Assembly: GCA_041392205.1 (NCBI GenBank)
Contig: JAWKMO010000002.1
Coordinates: forward strand, 389,228-453,227
Origin: Halomarinibacterium sp041392205
Lineage (GTDB): Bacteria > Bacteroidota > Bacteroidia > Flavobacteriales > Flavobacteriaceae
Direction of reading: 5' to 3'
DNA length: 64,000 nucleotides
Shown here: positions 34,258 to 41,842 of the stretch, piece by piece
Layout of the letters: every line of letters begins with the position of its first letter
How positions within the stretch are numbered: the stretch's first letter is position 1
Notes under the pieces: model-generated
What the model was told of the DNA's origin: nothing
Seen by the model: only the letters and a program-made list of their open reading frames with translations
The model's database searches: none
Translations under genes and position numbers: made by a program

Positions 34258-36057
34258 TTAATTGTCTGGACAAACAATCTCTTTCCCAACCAAGTTTCCT
34301 TTATCGTCCGGTTGATAACGAAAGCATTTCCCTGTGGCACTTTTCATAATCACCCCGCGGTGTAGGTTATTGATAAAAATATCGCCATCGGCTACTTCCA
34401 AAAGGCTTTTTGGGGCGGTAGTATTTATTCCAACACCACCGCCACTATTTCCTGTGCTGGTACCAGGATCGTTTTCGCAATCATCCCCCACGCCGTCTCC
34501 GTTCGTGTCGGTTTGTGAGGCATTACTAAAGGTAGGGCAGTTGTCGCACACGTCGCCCACACCATCACCATCGCTGTCCAGTTGGTCTGTATTAGCTGTG
34601 TTAGGGCAATTATCATTAGCGTCTATAAAACCATCACCGTCTGTGTCTGGTTGTGTGGTGTTACAATAAGGAATAATAGAGGCAAAAGAAGTACAATGGG
34701 TATTATTACCACTAATAGTAATAGTACCTCCTGCATACGCCGAACCATCTATAAAATTTCGCATAACACAACATTCATCTAGAGTAGAATTAGAACTTAA
34801 TGTGGTAGTACCCCCTACGACAATAAGATTATCTAGTTGAGAAATATCTGTTAAAACATCATTGGAGTTTATGTTTAAATCGTTAGATATTGTCACAAGG
34901 TTTTCTAAACCGTTAAGGGATGTGAGTGCGTCAAGATTGCTTAAGGTAAGACTTCCTATGCTTGAAATGGCATTTAAGGGTGCTAAGCTATTTAATGAGG
35001 AGTCGTTTGAAATACTTAAGCTAGTTACAGATGTTAGATTTTGCAAACCACTTATGTCACTTAAATTCGTGGAATTTATAGTAATGGTTCCGGCAGAAGT
35101 TAGATTATTAAATGCATTTACAGAGGTTAATGAAGTTGCACCATTAATTGTAAGGAATGAACTCAATGTGGTTAAATTTGGCATGGCCGCAATAGATGAT
35201 AATGCTGCATTAGAAAAAAACCCTAAACTATTACAAGTTGTTAAATTAGGTGTTGAGATACTAGTAAGGCTAGAATTGCTTTGTATGATAAGGGAAATTA
35301 CTTGTGTTAAACTAGGCGCTGAAAAGCTTGGAATATTTGTATTGCTTAAGATGCTAATTGAACCCGCCTGAGTTAAGTTTGGAAAGTTGAGTGAACTTAA
35401 ACTGGCGTTACTCTGAATTTCAATATTTCCTGTTAGACTTGGTACATTGCTTATAGTTCCCAAATCTGTAAGTAAGGGATTAAAACTAATATATATTGAA
35501 TTTCCAATGGACGTAATGGATGAAAAGCTGGCTAGAGAAGATAATCCTGTAGATTGAATAATAAATTGCGATGGTATGGTATTTAAAGGACCAAGGGTTA
35601 TTGCGTTTAAAGAATTTAAGTTAGATAGACTAAAACTACCACCTATTGATGATAGGGATGAAAGCGTTATCGATGTTATATAAAACGCAGAACTAAAGCT
35701 AACATTTGTCCCTACCGATTGTAAACCAGGCAATGAAAATGAGCTATTACTATAGGAAAGAACCCTTAATTCTGCACCTATAGTGTTTAAATTTTCTAAT
35801 CCTGCCATCGATACAGAAGTTGATTGAACGGTTACTGTTCCTGTAACGGTGGTTAAAAAAGTTAACCCAGAAAGATTCGTAACACCTCCTTGAATAGTTA
35901 AGTTTCCATCTATAGTAGTACAACCAGTTCCCCCATACGTTGCTACAAAATTATCTACACCGGGTTGACTGAAAAATGTAACATTGCCTGTGATACATGT
36001 TTGAGCAACAGTAATCTGTGCTAAAAACAAAGCGCTTAAAAAAAGTAATTTTTTCAT
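34258..36057 (-). CDS. Secreted leucine-rich-repeat and TSP3-repeat surface protein
   Basis: A 599-aa exported protein with a signal peptide (LLFLSALFLAQITVAQ). Residues about 40-440 are irregular leucine/serine-rich repeats of 22-25 residues (LSSLNFPNLTQAGSISILSN type), similar to BspA-like LRR or receptor-L domains. Residues about 470-530 are calcium-binding thrombospondin type 3 repeats (DTDGDGFIDANDNCPNT, DSDGDGVGDVCDNCP, DTNGDGVGDDCEN). The final 60 residues contain GVGINTTAPKSLLEVADGDIFI, the same module found at the N-termini of the two fibre-like proteins. A surface-binding role is inferred. A predicted LytTR site lies upstream. Confidence 0.8.
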   Translation of the reverse strand: MKKLLFLSALFLAQITVAQTCITGNVTFFSQPGVDNFVATYGGTGCTTIDGNLTIQGGVTNLSGLTFLTTVTGTVTVQSTSVSMAGLENLNTIGAELRVLSYSNSSFSLPGLQSVGTNVSFSSAFYITSITLSSLSSIGGSFSLSNLNSLNAITLGPLNTIPSQFIIQSTGLSSLASFSSITSIGNSIYISFNPLLTDLGTISNVPSLTGNIEIQSNASLSSLNFPNLTQAGSISILSNTNIPSFSAPSLTQVISLIIQSNSSLTSISTPNLTTCNSLGFFSNAALSSIAAMPNLTTLSSFLTINGATSLTSVNAFNNLTSAGTITINSTNLSDISGLQNLTSVTSLSISNDSSLNSLAPLNAISSIGSLTLSNLDALTSLNGLENLVTISNDLNINSNDVLTDISQLDNLIVVGGTTTLSSNSTLDECCVMRNFIDGSAYAGGTITISGNNTHCTSFASIIPYCNTTQPDTDGDGFIDANDNCPNTANTDQLDSDGDGVGDVCDNCPTFSNASQTDTNGDGVGDDCENDPGTSTGNSGGGVGINTTAPKSLLEVADGDIFINNLHRGVIMKSATGKCFRYQPDDKGNLVGKEIVCPDN

Positions 36058-36073
36058 TTTAAATTCTTTTTAA

Positions 36074-36091
36074 TAGCGGGGTAGGTTAAGT
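36074..36091 (-). promoter_or_regulatory. Conserved leader element, LRR/TSP3 gene
   Basis: On the minus strand, ACTTAACCTACCCCGCTA lies 16 bases before the start codon. It agrees with the element before the YadA-like gene in 15 of 18 positions. Confidence 0.5.
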
Positions 36092-36142
36092 TTTCTGGCA
36101 GTCTCTTTTAGGGCAAAAGAGGTTACTTAAATTAACTTATTG

Positions 36143-36173
36143 TGAAAATAGTATGGAGAGCTTTTTAAAAGAA
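36143..36173 (-). promoter_or_regulatory. Predicted LytTR-dependent promoter, LRR/TSP3 gene
   Basis: On the minus strand TTC (36173-36171), 20 bases, then TATTTTCA (36150-36143). Its distance to the paired repeats is identical to that at site A. The weak -33 and -7 boxes fit an activator-dependent promoter. Confidence 0.45.
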
Positions 36174-36178
36174 ATCTA

Positions 36179-36208
36179 TTTAGTGAATGGGAGGGTTTTT
36201 TTAGTGAA
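36179..36208 (-). promoter_or_regulatory. Paired direct repeat, predicted LytTR regulator site B
   Basis: TTTAGTGAA at 36179-36187 and 36200-36208 with a 12-base spacer, upstream of the LRR/TSP3 gene start at 36057. It lies in the gap after the serine hydrolase gene, which is on the same strand. Confidence 0.6.
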
Positions 36209-36237
36209 TGAAAAATAAATATTTGAAATAGAATTCT

Positions 36238-37272
36238 TTACTTAAAAGCATAATAAGCATTTTTCATTGCAGATACCATTCTTGAAGGTTCAAAAAAATC
36301 TGAATTTGCAAGTGCCACATACCAAACAAAAGGTTTTTGTCCATCGCTTTTGTAAAAACGACAAAAACTTGTTGCACCATTCCATGAACCACTATGCCAA
36401 ACATTACTATTTTTAATATGTAACCCATATCCGTAAGTAGATGGGACGTTTATTTCCAGTGGAATTGCCTCCATCATTTTGCTTGATACACGATCTCCTA
36501 AAACAGACTTTCCCGATAAAAAAAGGGCCCATTTTTGTAAATCTGGAAGGGTTGTATAAATTCCTCCATCACCAGGCATAAAATCATTATTAGTTGGGAC
36601 TGCAGGAATAAATTTAAATCTTGGTAAGCTATAATAATTGGTAATGGTTTTTGGCTTTTTCCCTTTTCCTCCAAATATAAAAGTGTTATTCATTCTTAAA
36701 GGCTCAAAAAATGTTTCTTGCATAAATCTTGATATAGATTTAACAGCTATCAATTCAATAAGAAAAGCTATTAAAACATAATTTGTATTGGTATAAAGCA
36801 TTAACCTTCCGGGGGCTTGTATTAAAGTATTTCTATTTTTTATAAACCGTAATATGGTAGCTGGATTGTTTGTGTTTTTTAAATAAGTAAAAGCATTGTT
36901 AGTGTATTCTTGAAGTCCCGATGAATGGTTTAATAAATGCTTCAATTTTACTTGAGAGGCATACTCGGGCCAAGACGGAATGTAATCTCCCACAAAATCT
37001 TCAATACTTTTTTCTCCATTAGAACTTTCAATGAGGTGTAACAATCCAGCAGCGAAAAATTGCTTGCTCATAGAAGCTAAATGAAATGGTTTATCGTTTT
37101 CTGTAAAATCCCGGCAGTATAACGATTTACTAAGTCCATTAACATCAATTTCAACAAGATTAACAGCCATTTGTACATGTTCTGGGGTGTTTACAGAAAG
37201 AGCATTAAGATGTGCCAAAATAAATTGGGACATTGATGGGTTCTCTCCTAATGAATTAGTTTCTTCTGGCAT
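36238..37272 (-). CDS. Beta-lactamase-fold serine hydrolase
   Basis: A 344-aa class C beta-lactamase/DD-peptidase-like enzyme. The catalytic SxxK is S67-M-S-K70 (HLASMSKQFF), the YxN motif is YTN at residues 160-162, and WHSGSWNGATS near residue 307 replaces KTG with HSG. No signal peptide is visible, unusual for this fold, so it may act in the cytoplasm or the N-terminus may be atypical. It follows the LytTR regulator gene after 8 bases and is almost certainly co-transcribed with it. Substrates could be esters, peptides or amides and cannot be told from sequence. Confidence 0.85.
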   Translation of the reverse strand: MPEETNSLGENPSMSQFILAHLNALSVNTPEHVQMAVNLVEIDVNGLSKSLYCRDFTENDKPFHLASMSKQFFAAGLLHLIESSNGEKSIEDFVGDYIPSWPEYASQVKLKHLLNHSSGLQEYTNNAFTYLKNTNNPATILRFIKNRNTLIQAPGRLMLYTNTNYVLIAFLIELIAVKSISRFMQETFFEPLRMNNTFIFGGKGKKPKTITNYYSLPRFKFIPAVPTNNDFMPGDGGIYTTLPDLQKWALFLSGKSVLGDRVSSKMMEAIPLEINVPSTYGYGLHIKNSNVWHSGSWNGATSFCRFYKSDGQKPFVWYVALANSDFFEPSRMVSAMKNAYYAFK

Positions 37273-37280
37273 GGGTATAA

Positions 37281-37991
37281 CTATTGCTTTTCAAGCCTAG
37301 TTAATAAAGCTTCCTTATGTGAATTACTCAATGGAATTTCTTCCTCTCCAATGTAGATATTAGAAGCACTTATAGAAGTAATTTTTTTAAAATTAACCCA
37401 ATATGAACGATGTGTTTGAATAAAATTAGTAAGATTTAACCTTTCCGACGTTTTTTTTAGCGTGTGGGGGACTAAGTATTTTTCGGATGAGGTTACCACA
37501 TAACAATAATTGTCAAACGCCTTTAAATACAAAATACTTGCTTGATTTATTTTGTGGGTACGCCCATCAGATTTCAGTAAAATATAATCCTCATTGGTCA
37601 ACGAAAAATTATGCCAAGCAAGCTCAATATTGCTTCGTAAGCCGGCTTCAGTAAAAGGTTTTACGATGAAACCCAAAGGGTGAGTTTCTTTAACTCGGGT
37701 AATGGTATGGGGATCGGTTTGGGAAGTGAGATAAAGATAGGGAATGTTTCGTTCATCTAATCGTTTGGCTAATTCAATACCATCTTTTACACCTTCCAAT
37801 TGGATGTCAAGCAACACCAATTGGGGCAAATGTTTATCAATAGCAACGAGCGCTTCATCATATTCATCACTGTCGCCAATAATATTAAACCCTTGCTTTT
37901 TTAAAGCGGTTGTAATAGTGGAGACAATTAAGGGTTCATCTTCTACAATATAAATATTAAGTGATTTCAAAGGAAGTTTTTTATTTTTCAA
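37281..37991 (-). CDS. LytTR-type response regulator
   Basis: A 236-aa regulator with a receiver domain (residues 12-125) and a LytTR DNA-binding domain (135-236). The acidic pair is VEDEP, the phosphoacceptor lies in LVLLDIQLEG, and GFIVKPF holds the conserved lysine. LytTR features include ILYLKAFDNYCYVVT and FIQTHRSYWVNFKKI. No ATG is available: the frame can start at TTG 37991 or at TTG 37970 (giving MKSLNIYIVEDEP). The latter fits the predicted promoter better, as its -7 box ends at 37995. Site C upstream suggests autoregulation. Confidence 0.92.
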   Translation of the reverse strand: MKNKKLPLKSLNIYIVEDEPLIVSTITTALKKQGFNIIGDSDEYDEALVAIDKHLPQLVLLDIQLEGVKDGIELAKRLDERNIPYLYLTSQTDPHTITRVKETHPLGFIVKPFTEAGLRSNIELAWHNFSLTNEDYILLKSDGRTHKINQASILYLKAFDNYCYVVTSSEKYLVPHTLKKTSERLNLTNFIQTHRSYWVNFKKITSISASNIYIGEEEIPLSNSHKEALLTRLEKQ

Positions 37992-37994
37992 AAT

Positions 37995-38025
37995 TGAAAT
38001 TACTTGAAGCTAATTAGTATGCTAA
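37995..38025 (-). promoter_or_regulatory. Predicted LytTR-dependent promoter, regulator gene
   Basis: On the minus strand TTA (38025-38023), 20 bases, then TAATTTCA (38002-37995). Position relative to the paired repeats is the same as at sites A and B. The leader would be very short, which favours the TTG start at 37970. Confidence 0.45.
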
Positions 38026-38030
38026 AAATT

Positions 38031-38060
38031 TTTAGTGAATGTAGTTATTTTTTTAGTGAA
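38031..38060 (-). promoter_or_regulatory. Paired direct repeat, predicted LytTR regulator site C
   Basis: TTTAGTGAA at 38031-38039 and 38052-38060 with a 12-base spacer, in the gap between the histidine kinase gene and its regulator gene. It would make the regulator autoregulated. Confidence 0.6.
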
Positions 38061-38088
38061 TAAATTTAGCCATAGGTTATAACGCCCT

Positions 38089-39855
38089 TTAAAGTTCAAT
38101 AAAACGATGCATATCCAAAATGGCTATTGTTCCTTTTGATGGTGCTTCATGAAAATGTAGTGAAGCCTTTAATTTTTTTGCTAAAGATTTAATTAATTGA
38201 ATCCCAAAAGAGCTTTCTCTTATTTCTGAAGGCATTCCCATCCCATTATCTTCTACTTGTAATTGTAATGTTTCGCCTATTTTTTTGAAGCGTATTTGCA
38301 TTAAACTATTTTCTGATACACTTGGAAAAGCGTGCTTAATTACATTAGTTATCAACTCGTTTAAAATTAATCCCAGTGGCGTAATTGTTTCAATACCTAG
38401 CACTAATGATGCTACTTCCAAATTATATTTTATTGCGTTTCCTTTAAATTGATGGCTCTCAAAAATATCATGGGTAAGGTCTGTAAAGTATTCTTTGGTG
38501 TTAATACCCACGAGTTGGTCTTTACTGTATAATTTTTGATGAATTAATACCATGGAACGCACCCTATTTTGTGCTTCTTTCATGGCCAATTTTGCTTCCT
38601 TGTCTTCTATATTTTCAGATTGTAAATAAAGCAATGAAGACACCATCTGAAAACTATTTTTAACCCGGTGGTGGGTCTCTTTTAAGAGTACATTTTTCTC
38701 GTCCACAGTAGCTTCTAATAGCTTTTTTTGCTTTGCTAAAAGGTTGTTTTTCTTTCGGTTTTTATAGAGAAAAAATCCAATTAATCCAGCAATTAGAATT
38801 CCTCCAAAAGCTATAAATAAATAGAGTTGCTTTTGTTGCTCGGCTTTTTCGGTTTCAAGAGTAAGAACTTTTAATTGAGCATCTTTTTTCTCGGTTTCGT
38901 ATTTTGTTTGTAAATCGAAAACGGTTTCATCACGTTGCTTTTCTTTAATTTCTTCAAATACACTTACATATTCATCTCTATACTTTAATGCCTCTTTATA
39001 ATTTCTGGTAAAGGCATAATAATCGGCCAGATTTCGAAGCAAAAGACTTTTATCACGAATCCCCACATTTTTTATCGCTTCTTTAGCCCGTAATAGGATT
39101 GTTTCCATGTTGCTAGAATCTTGTGATTTAGCTTTTGCGTGTAACAAAAAGTAAAGATTAATTTCAGAATCTGGATTTTCAGGGCTTATCTCTGTGGCTT
39201 TTTCAAGGTAGGGAAGGGCTTCTTTAAATTTTTCTTGTTTTACAAATAGGTATCCTAAATTAGCGTAAGTACTATAATCCATTTCCCGCCGTACATCCAA
39301 AGCTAAACTGGCAAACATATACGATTTTGCCTTTTCAAAATTTTCTAGGGAAGAATGTATAGCGCCTAAATTTATTAAGCATTTTTTTTGAAGGACTAAA
39401 TCGTTATTTTCTTTGGCCAAATCATAGGAAATAGTATAATATTTTAAGGCATTTTCATAACTATCTGTAGTATGAAACATGACGCCCAAAGAGTGGTAAA
39501 TAGAAGCTTTGTACTCCAATTTATACTGTTCGCACAGGGTTATTCCTTCAAAATAATATTCGCTTGCTTTTTTATAATTTCCATCCACTATTTCGTGATA
39601 AAGCCCTTTAGTTTCTAAGGAAATAGCCATGCCTAACGGATACCTATTCTTTTCTGAAAATTGCAGCGCTTTTTCTGCATAAATAAGGGCAGAGTCATTT
39701 TCTGTAATAATATACTCCCATGCTAAATCTGCATAAAGCTGCACTTTTTCTGATACCGTTGTGGTTGTATCAATAGTAAATAGGAGCTGTTTTTTTTGCG
39801 ATTTTTCTTGTGCAAAAAGTATGGTAGAACAAAAAAGGAAAAATATAGTTTTCAA
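38089..39855 (-). CDS. TPR-containing sensor histidine kinase (HisKA_2 type)
   Basis: A 588-aa kinase. A signal peptide (MKTIFFLFCSTILFAQ) is followed by periplasmic TPR-like helices to about residue 300, a coiled coil, one transmembrane helix (about 343-364) and a HisKA_2 phosphoacceptor helix with ETHHRVKN, with the histidine at 395 or 396. The ATPase domain has LILNELITNVIKHAF and VEDNGMGMP. HisKA_2 kinases often pair with LytTR regulators in flavobacteria, and the LytTR gene lies 98 bases downstream on the same strand. The signal sensed is unknown. Confidence 0.92.
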   Translation of the reverse strand: MKTIFFLFCSTILFAQEKSQKKQLLFTIDTTTTVSEKVQLYADLAWEYIITENDSALIYAEKALQFSEKNRYPLGMAISLETKGLYHEIVDGNYKKASEYYFEGITLCEQYKLEYKASIYHSLGVMFHTTDSYENALKYYTISYDLAKENNDLVLQKKCLINLGAIHSSLENFEKAKSYMFASLALDVRREMDYSTYANLGYLFVKQEKFKEALPYLEKATEISPENPDSEINLYFLLHAKAKSQDSSNMETILLRAKEAIKNVGIRDKSLLLRNLADYYAFTRNYKEALKYRDEYVSVFEEIKEKQRDETVFDLQTKYETEKKDAQLKVLTLETEKAEQQKQLYLFIAFGGILIAGLIGFFLYKNRKKNNLLAKQKKLLEATVDEKNVLLKETHHRVKNSFQMVSSLLYLQSENIEDKEAKLAMKEAQNRVRSMVLIHQKLYSKDQLVGINTKEYFTDLTHDIFESHQFKGNAIKYNLEVASLVLGIETITPLGLILNELITNVIKHAFPSVSENSLMQIRFKKIGETLQLQVEDNGMGMPSEIRESSFGIQLIKSLAKKLKASLHFHEAPSKGTIAILDMHRFIEL

Positions 39856-39958
39856 TATAAAAGGATTAAATATTTAATTAAGATACTCTTTTTTTTCGAT
39901 TTCTTTTTTTTAAGTTATTGAAATGCAATTTGTATTTTTCCGAAGTAAAAAAATCGAA

Positions 39959-40891
39959 ATGAAACACTTTTCAATTGCCCTTCACGGGGGAGCGGGAACC
40001 TTAGTAAAAGGGCTCATGACTGCTGAATTAGAAGCTCAATATAAAGCGGCTTTAATTGAAGCTTTAGACGCAGGCTATGCCGTTTTGAAAAAGGGTGGGA
40101 GCGCTCTGGATGCCGTGGAAAAATCTGTTATTTCTTTAGAAAACACACCTCTTTTTAATGCAGGAAAGGGAAGTGTTTTTACCAACCAAGGGACTCACGA
40201 AATGGACGCAGCCATCATGGATGGCAGTAATTTAAAAGGAGGAGCCGTTTCTTTAATTACTGGAATTAAAAACCCTATTTCCTTAGCACGTGATGTGATG
40301 GAAAAAAGCGACCATGTGTTTTTAGCAGGAGAAGGCGCGATGCAGTTTGCCAAGAAAAATGGGTATGAGGTCTTACCTCCCGATTATTTTTACGATGAAG
40401 TGCGGTACCAACAATGGCAAAATATAAAAGATAGTACCACTTTTCAACTAGATCATAGTGTAAAAAAAGATGGAAAATTTGGGACGGTTGGTGCCGTGGC
40501 TTGTGATGGTTTTGGAAACCTCGCCGCAGCTACTTCCACAGGAGGCATGACCAATAAAAAATGGGGTCGCGTGGGGGATAGCCCCATGATTGGTGCTGGC
40601 ACCTATGCCAATAATAAAACTTGTGCGGTGAGCTGTACGGGAAGTGGCGAATATTTTATTAGAGGAGTGGTGGCGTATGATGTTTCTTGTTTAATGGAAT
40701 ACAAAAAGTTATCCCTTGAAGAAGCCACTTCCGAAGTGATTCATAATAGAGTAATGCAAATAGGGGGCGATGGCGGTTTAATTGCCGTAGATGCCCAAGG
40801 GAACATCGCCATGCCTTTTAACACCGAAGGCATGTACCGGGCATTTAAGACTTCAAAAGAAAAAGAGGGATTGGGGATTTACAAAAACTAA
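39959..40891 (+). CDS. iaaA: Isoaspartyl peptidase / Ntn-hydrolase L-asparaginase
   Basis: A 310-aa plant-type asparaginase that hydrolyses beta-aspartyl dipeptides. The precursor cleaves itself before the nucleophile T176 (KFGTVGAVACD); the substrate-binding RVGDSPMIGAGTYA and TGSGEYFIR follow. I start at ATG 39959 (MKHFSIALHGGAGT), the family N-terminus; ATG 39923 would add 12 unrelated residues. It converges with cyanophycinase with a 4-base overlap. Since cyanophycinase releases beta-Asp-Arg, this enzyme is the natural last step of cyanophycin breakdown. No signal peptide, so it is cytoplasmic. Confidence 0.92.
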   Translation: MKHFSIALHGGAGTLVKGLMTAELEAQYKAALIEALDAGYAVLKKGGSALDAVEKSVISLENTPLFNAGKGSVFTNQGTHEMDAAIMDGSNLKGGAVSLITGIKNPISLARDVMEKSDHVFLAGEGAMQFAKKNGYEVLPPDYFYDEVRYQQWQNIKDSTTFQLDHSVKKDGKFGTVGAVACDGFGNLAAATSTGGMTNKKWGRVGDSPMIGAGTYANNKTCAVSCTGSGEYFIRGVVAYDVSCLMEYKKLSLEEATSEVIHNRVMQIGGDGGLIAVDAQGNIAMPFNTEGMYRAFKTSKEKEGLGIYKN

Positions 40892-41745
40892 ACAAAAGGA
40901 GCATCTACAGGGAGCACCGTTATTTTTCGGTCTTTAATGTTAAACACATCCCCATTGGCCAACACATGGGTTTTTAAGTTGGTAAGCGTCATGGGGGTAC
41001 CTTGTTTGAGAATTTTTTCGTTGTTGTGCTTAATCTTTCGAGGATCAAAGAGGACCACCATTCCAGAACCAATTACTTCAAAGGTGTTGCAATTACGTAT
41101 AATAAGTCCGGTATCTTCGGCCAATCCTACGCCAATTAATTTGGGGTGTCTTGCAACCGCCTCGGCTAAACGTCCAAAACGACCTCTTCTAATAAAATGA
41201 GAATCAATAATAAGATTGGGAATAAAACCCATGCCCAATCCCATCCCTACAGCACCTTTGGTAAAAGCTTCTTTAATATTCCCTCCCGTAATCATTTCTT
41301 GGCTCATACACATCGCTCCGGCACTGGTTCCGGCAATGACAAAATGTTCTTTGTGAAATTTTTCTATCAAAAGGTCGTGAATTTTAGTCCCACCAATTTC
41401 ACGGGTAATATTGGATTGGTTTCCGCCAGAAAACATCACACAATTCGCTTTTTTGATAATGCCTATGTTTTTTGGATCTTCACTTTGCGCTCTTTTTCTT
41501 ATATCTAAAATTTGTACATTTTTACATCCTAGTTTGCCAAAGGCTTCCAAATAATTTTGGCTTACTTCTTCAGGAATGCTCGAAGCAGTTGGGATTACCA
41601 CAATGTTTGAATAGATACCGCCAGCTTCTTTTACCACATGGTATAATATACCTTCACTAATAAATTCAAGGGTGTATTGTTCGTTTAGTTCTATTCCTTT
41701 GTCTTCGTTTCCTCCTATAGGTATTAGGATTCCTTTTATGTTCAT
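40888..41745 (-). CDS. cphB: Cyanophycinase
   Basis: A 285-aa serine peptidase of the S51 family that cuts cyanophycin (multi-L-arginyl-poly-L-aspartate) into beta-Asp-Arg dipeptides. The nucleophile serine is S141 in IAGTSAGAMCMS, and MFSGGNQSNI and GLAEDTGLII are further family blocks. The start at ATG 41745 (MNIKGILIPIGGNEDKG) matches homologues, while ATG 41775 would add ten residues. No signal peptide, so it is the intracellular type. It is divergent from cyanophycin synthetase with about 100 bases between starts. Confidence 0.93.
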   Translation of the reverse strand: MNIKGILIPIGGNEDKGIELNEQYTLEFISEGILYHVVKEAGGIYSNIVVIPTASSIPEEVSQNYLEAFGKLGCKNVQILDIRKRAQSEDPKNIGIIKKANCVMFSGGNQSNITREIGGTKIHDLLIEKFHKEHFVIAGTSAGAMCMSQEMITGGNIKEAFTKGAVGMGLGMGFIPNLIIDSHFIRRGRFGRLAEAVARHPKLIGVGLAEDTGLIIRNCNTFEVIGSGMVVLFDPRKIKHNNEKILKQGTPMTLTNLKTHVLANGDVFNIKDRKITVLPVDAPFV

Positions 41746-41842
41746 GGCGTTCTTTTCAATGCTGCAAAAATACACGTTTTTGAAAAGAAAAAAATTATAT
41801 ATTTATAATCTTTGACAATAACCAACTTTAAACTTTTTATCT

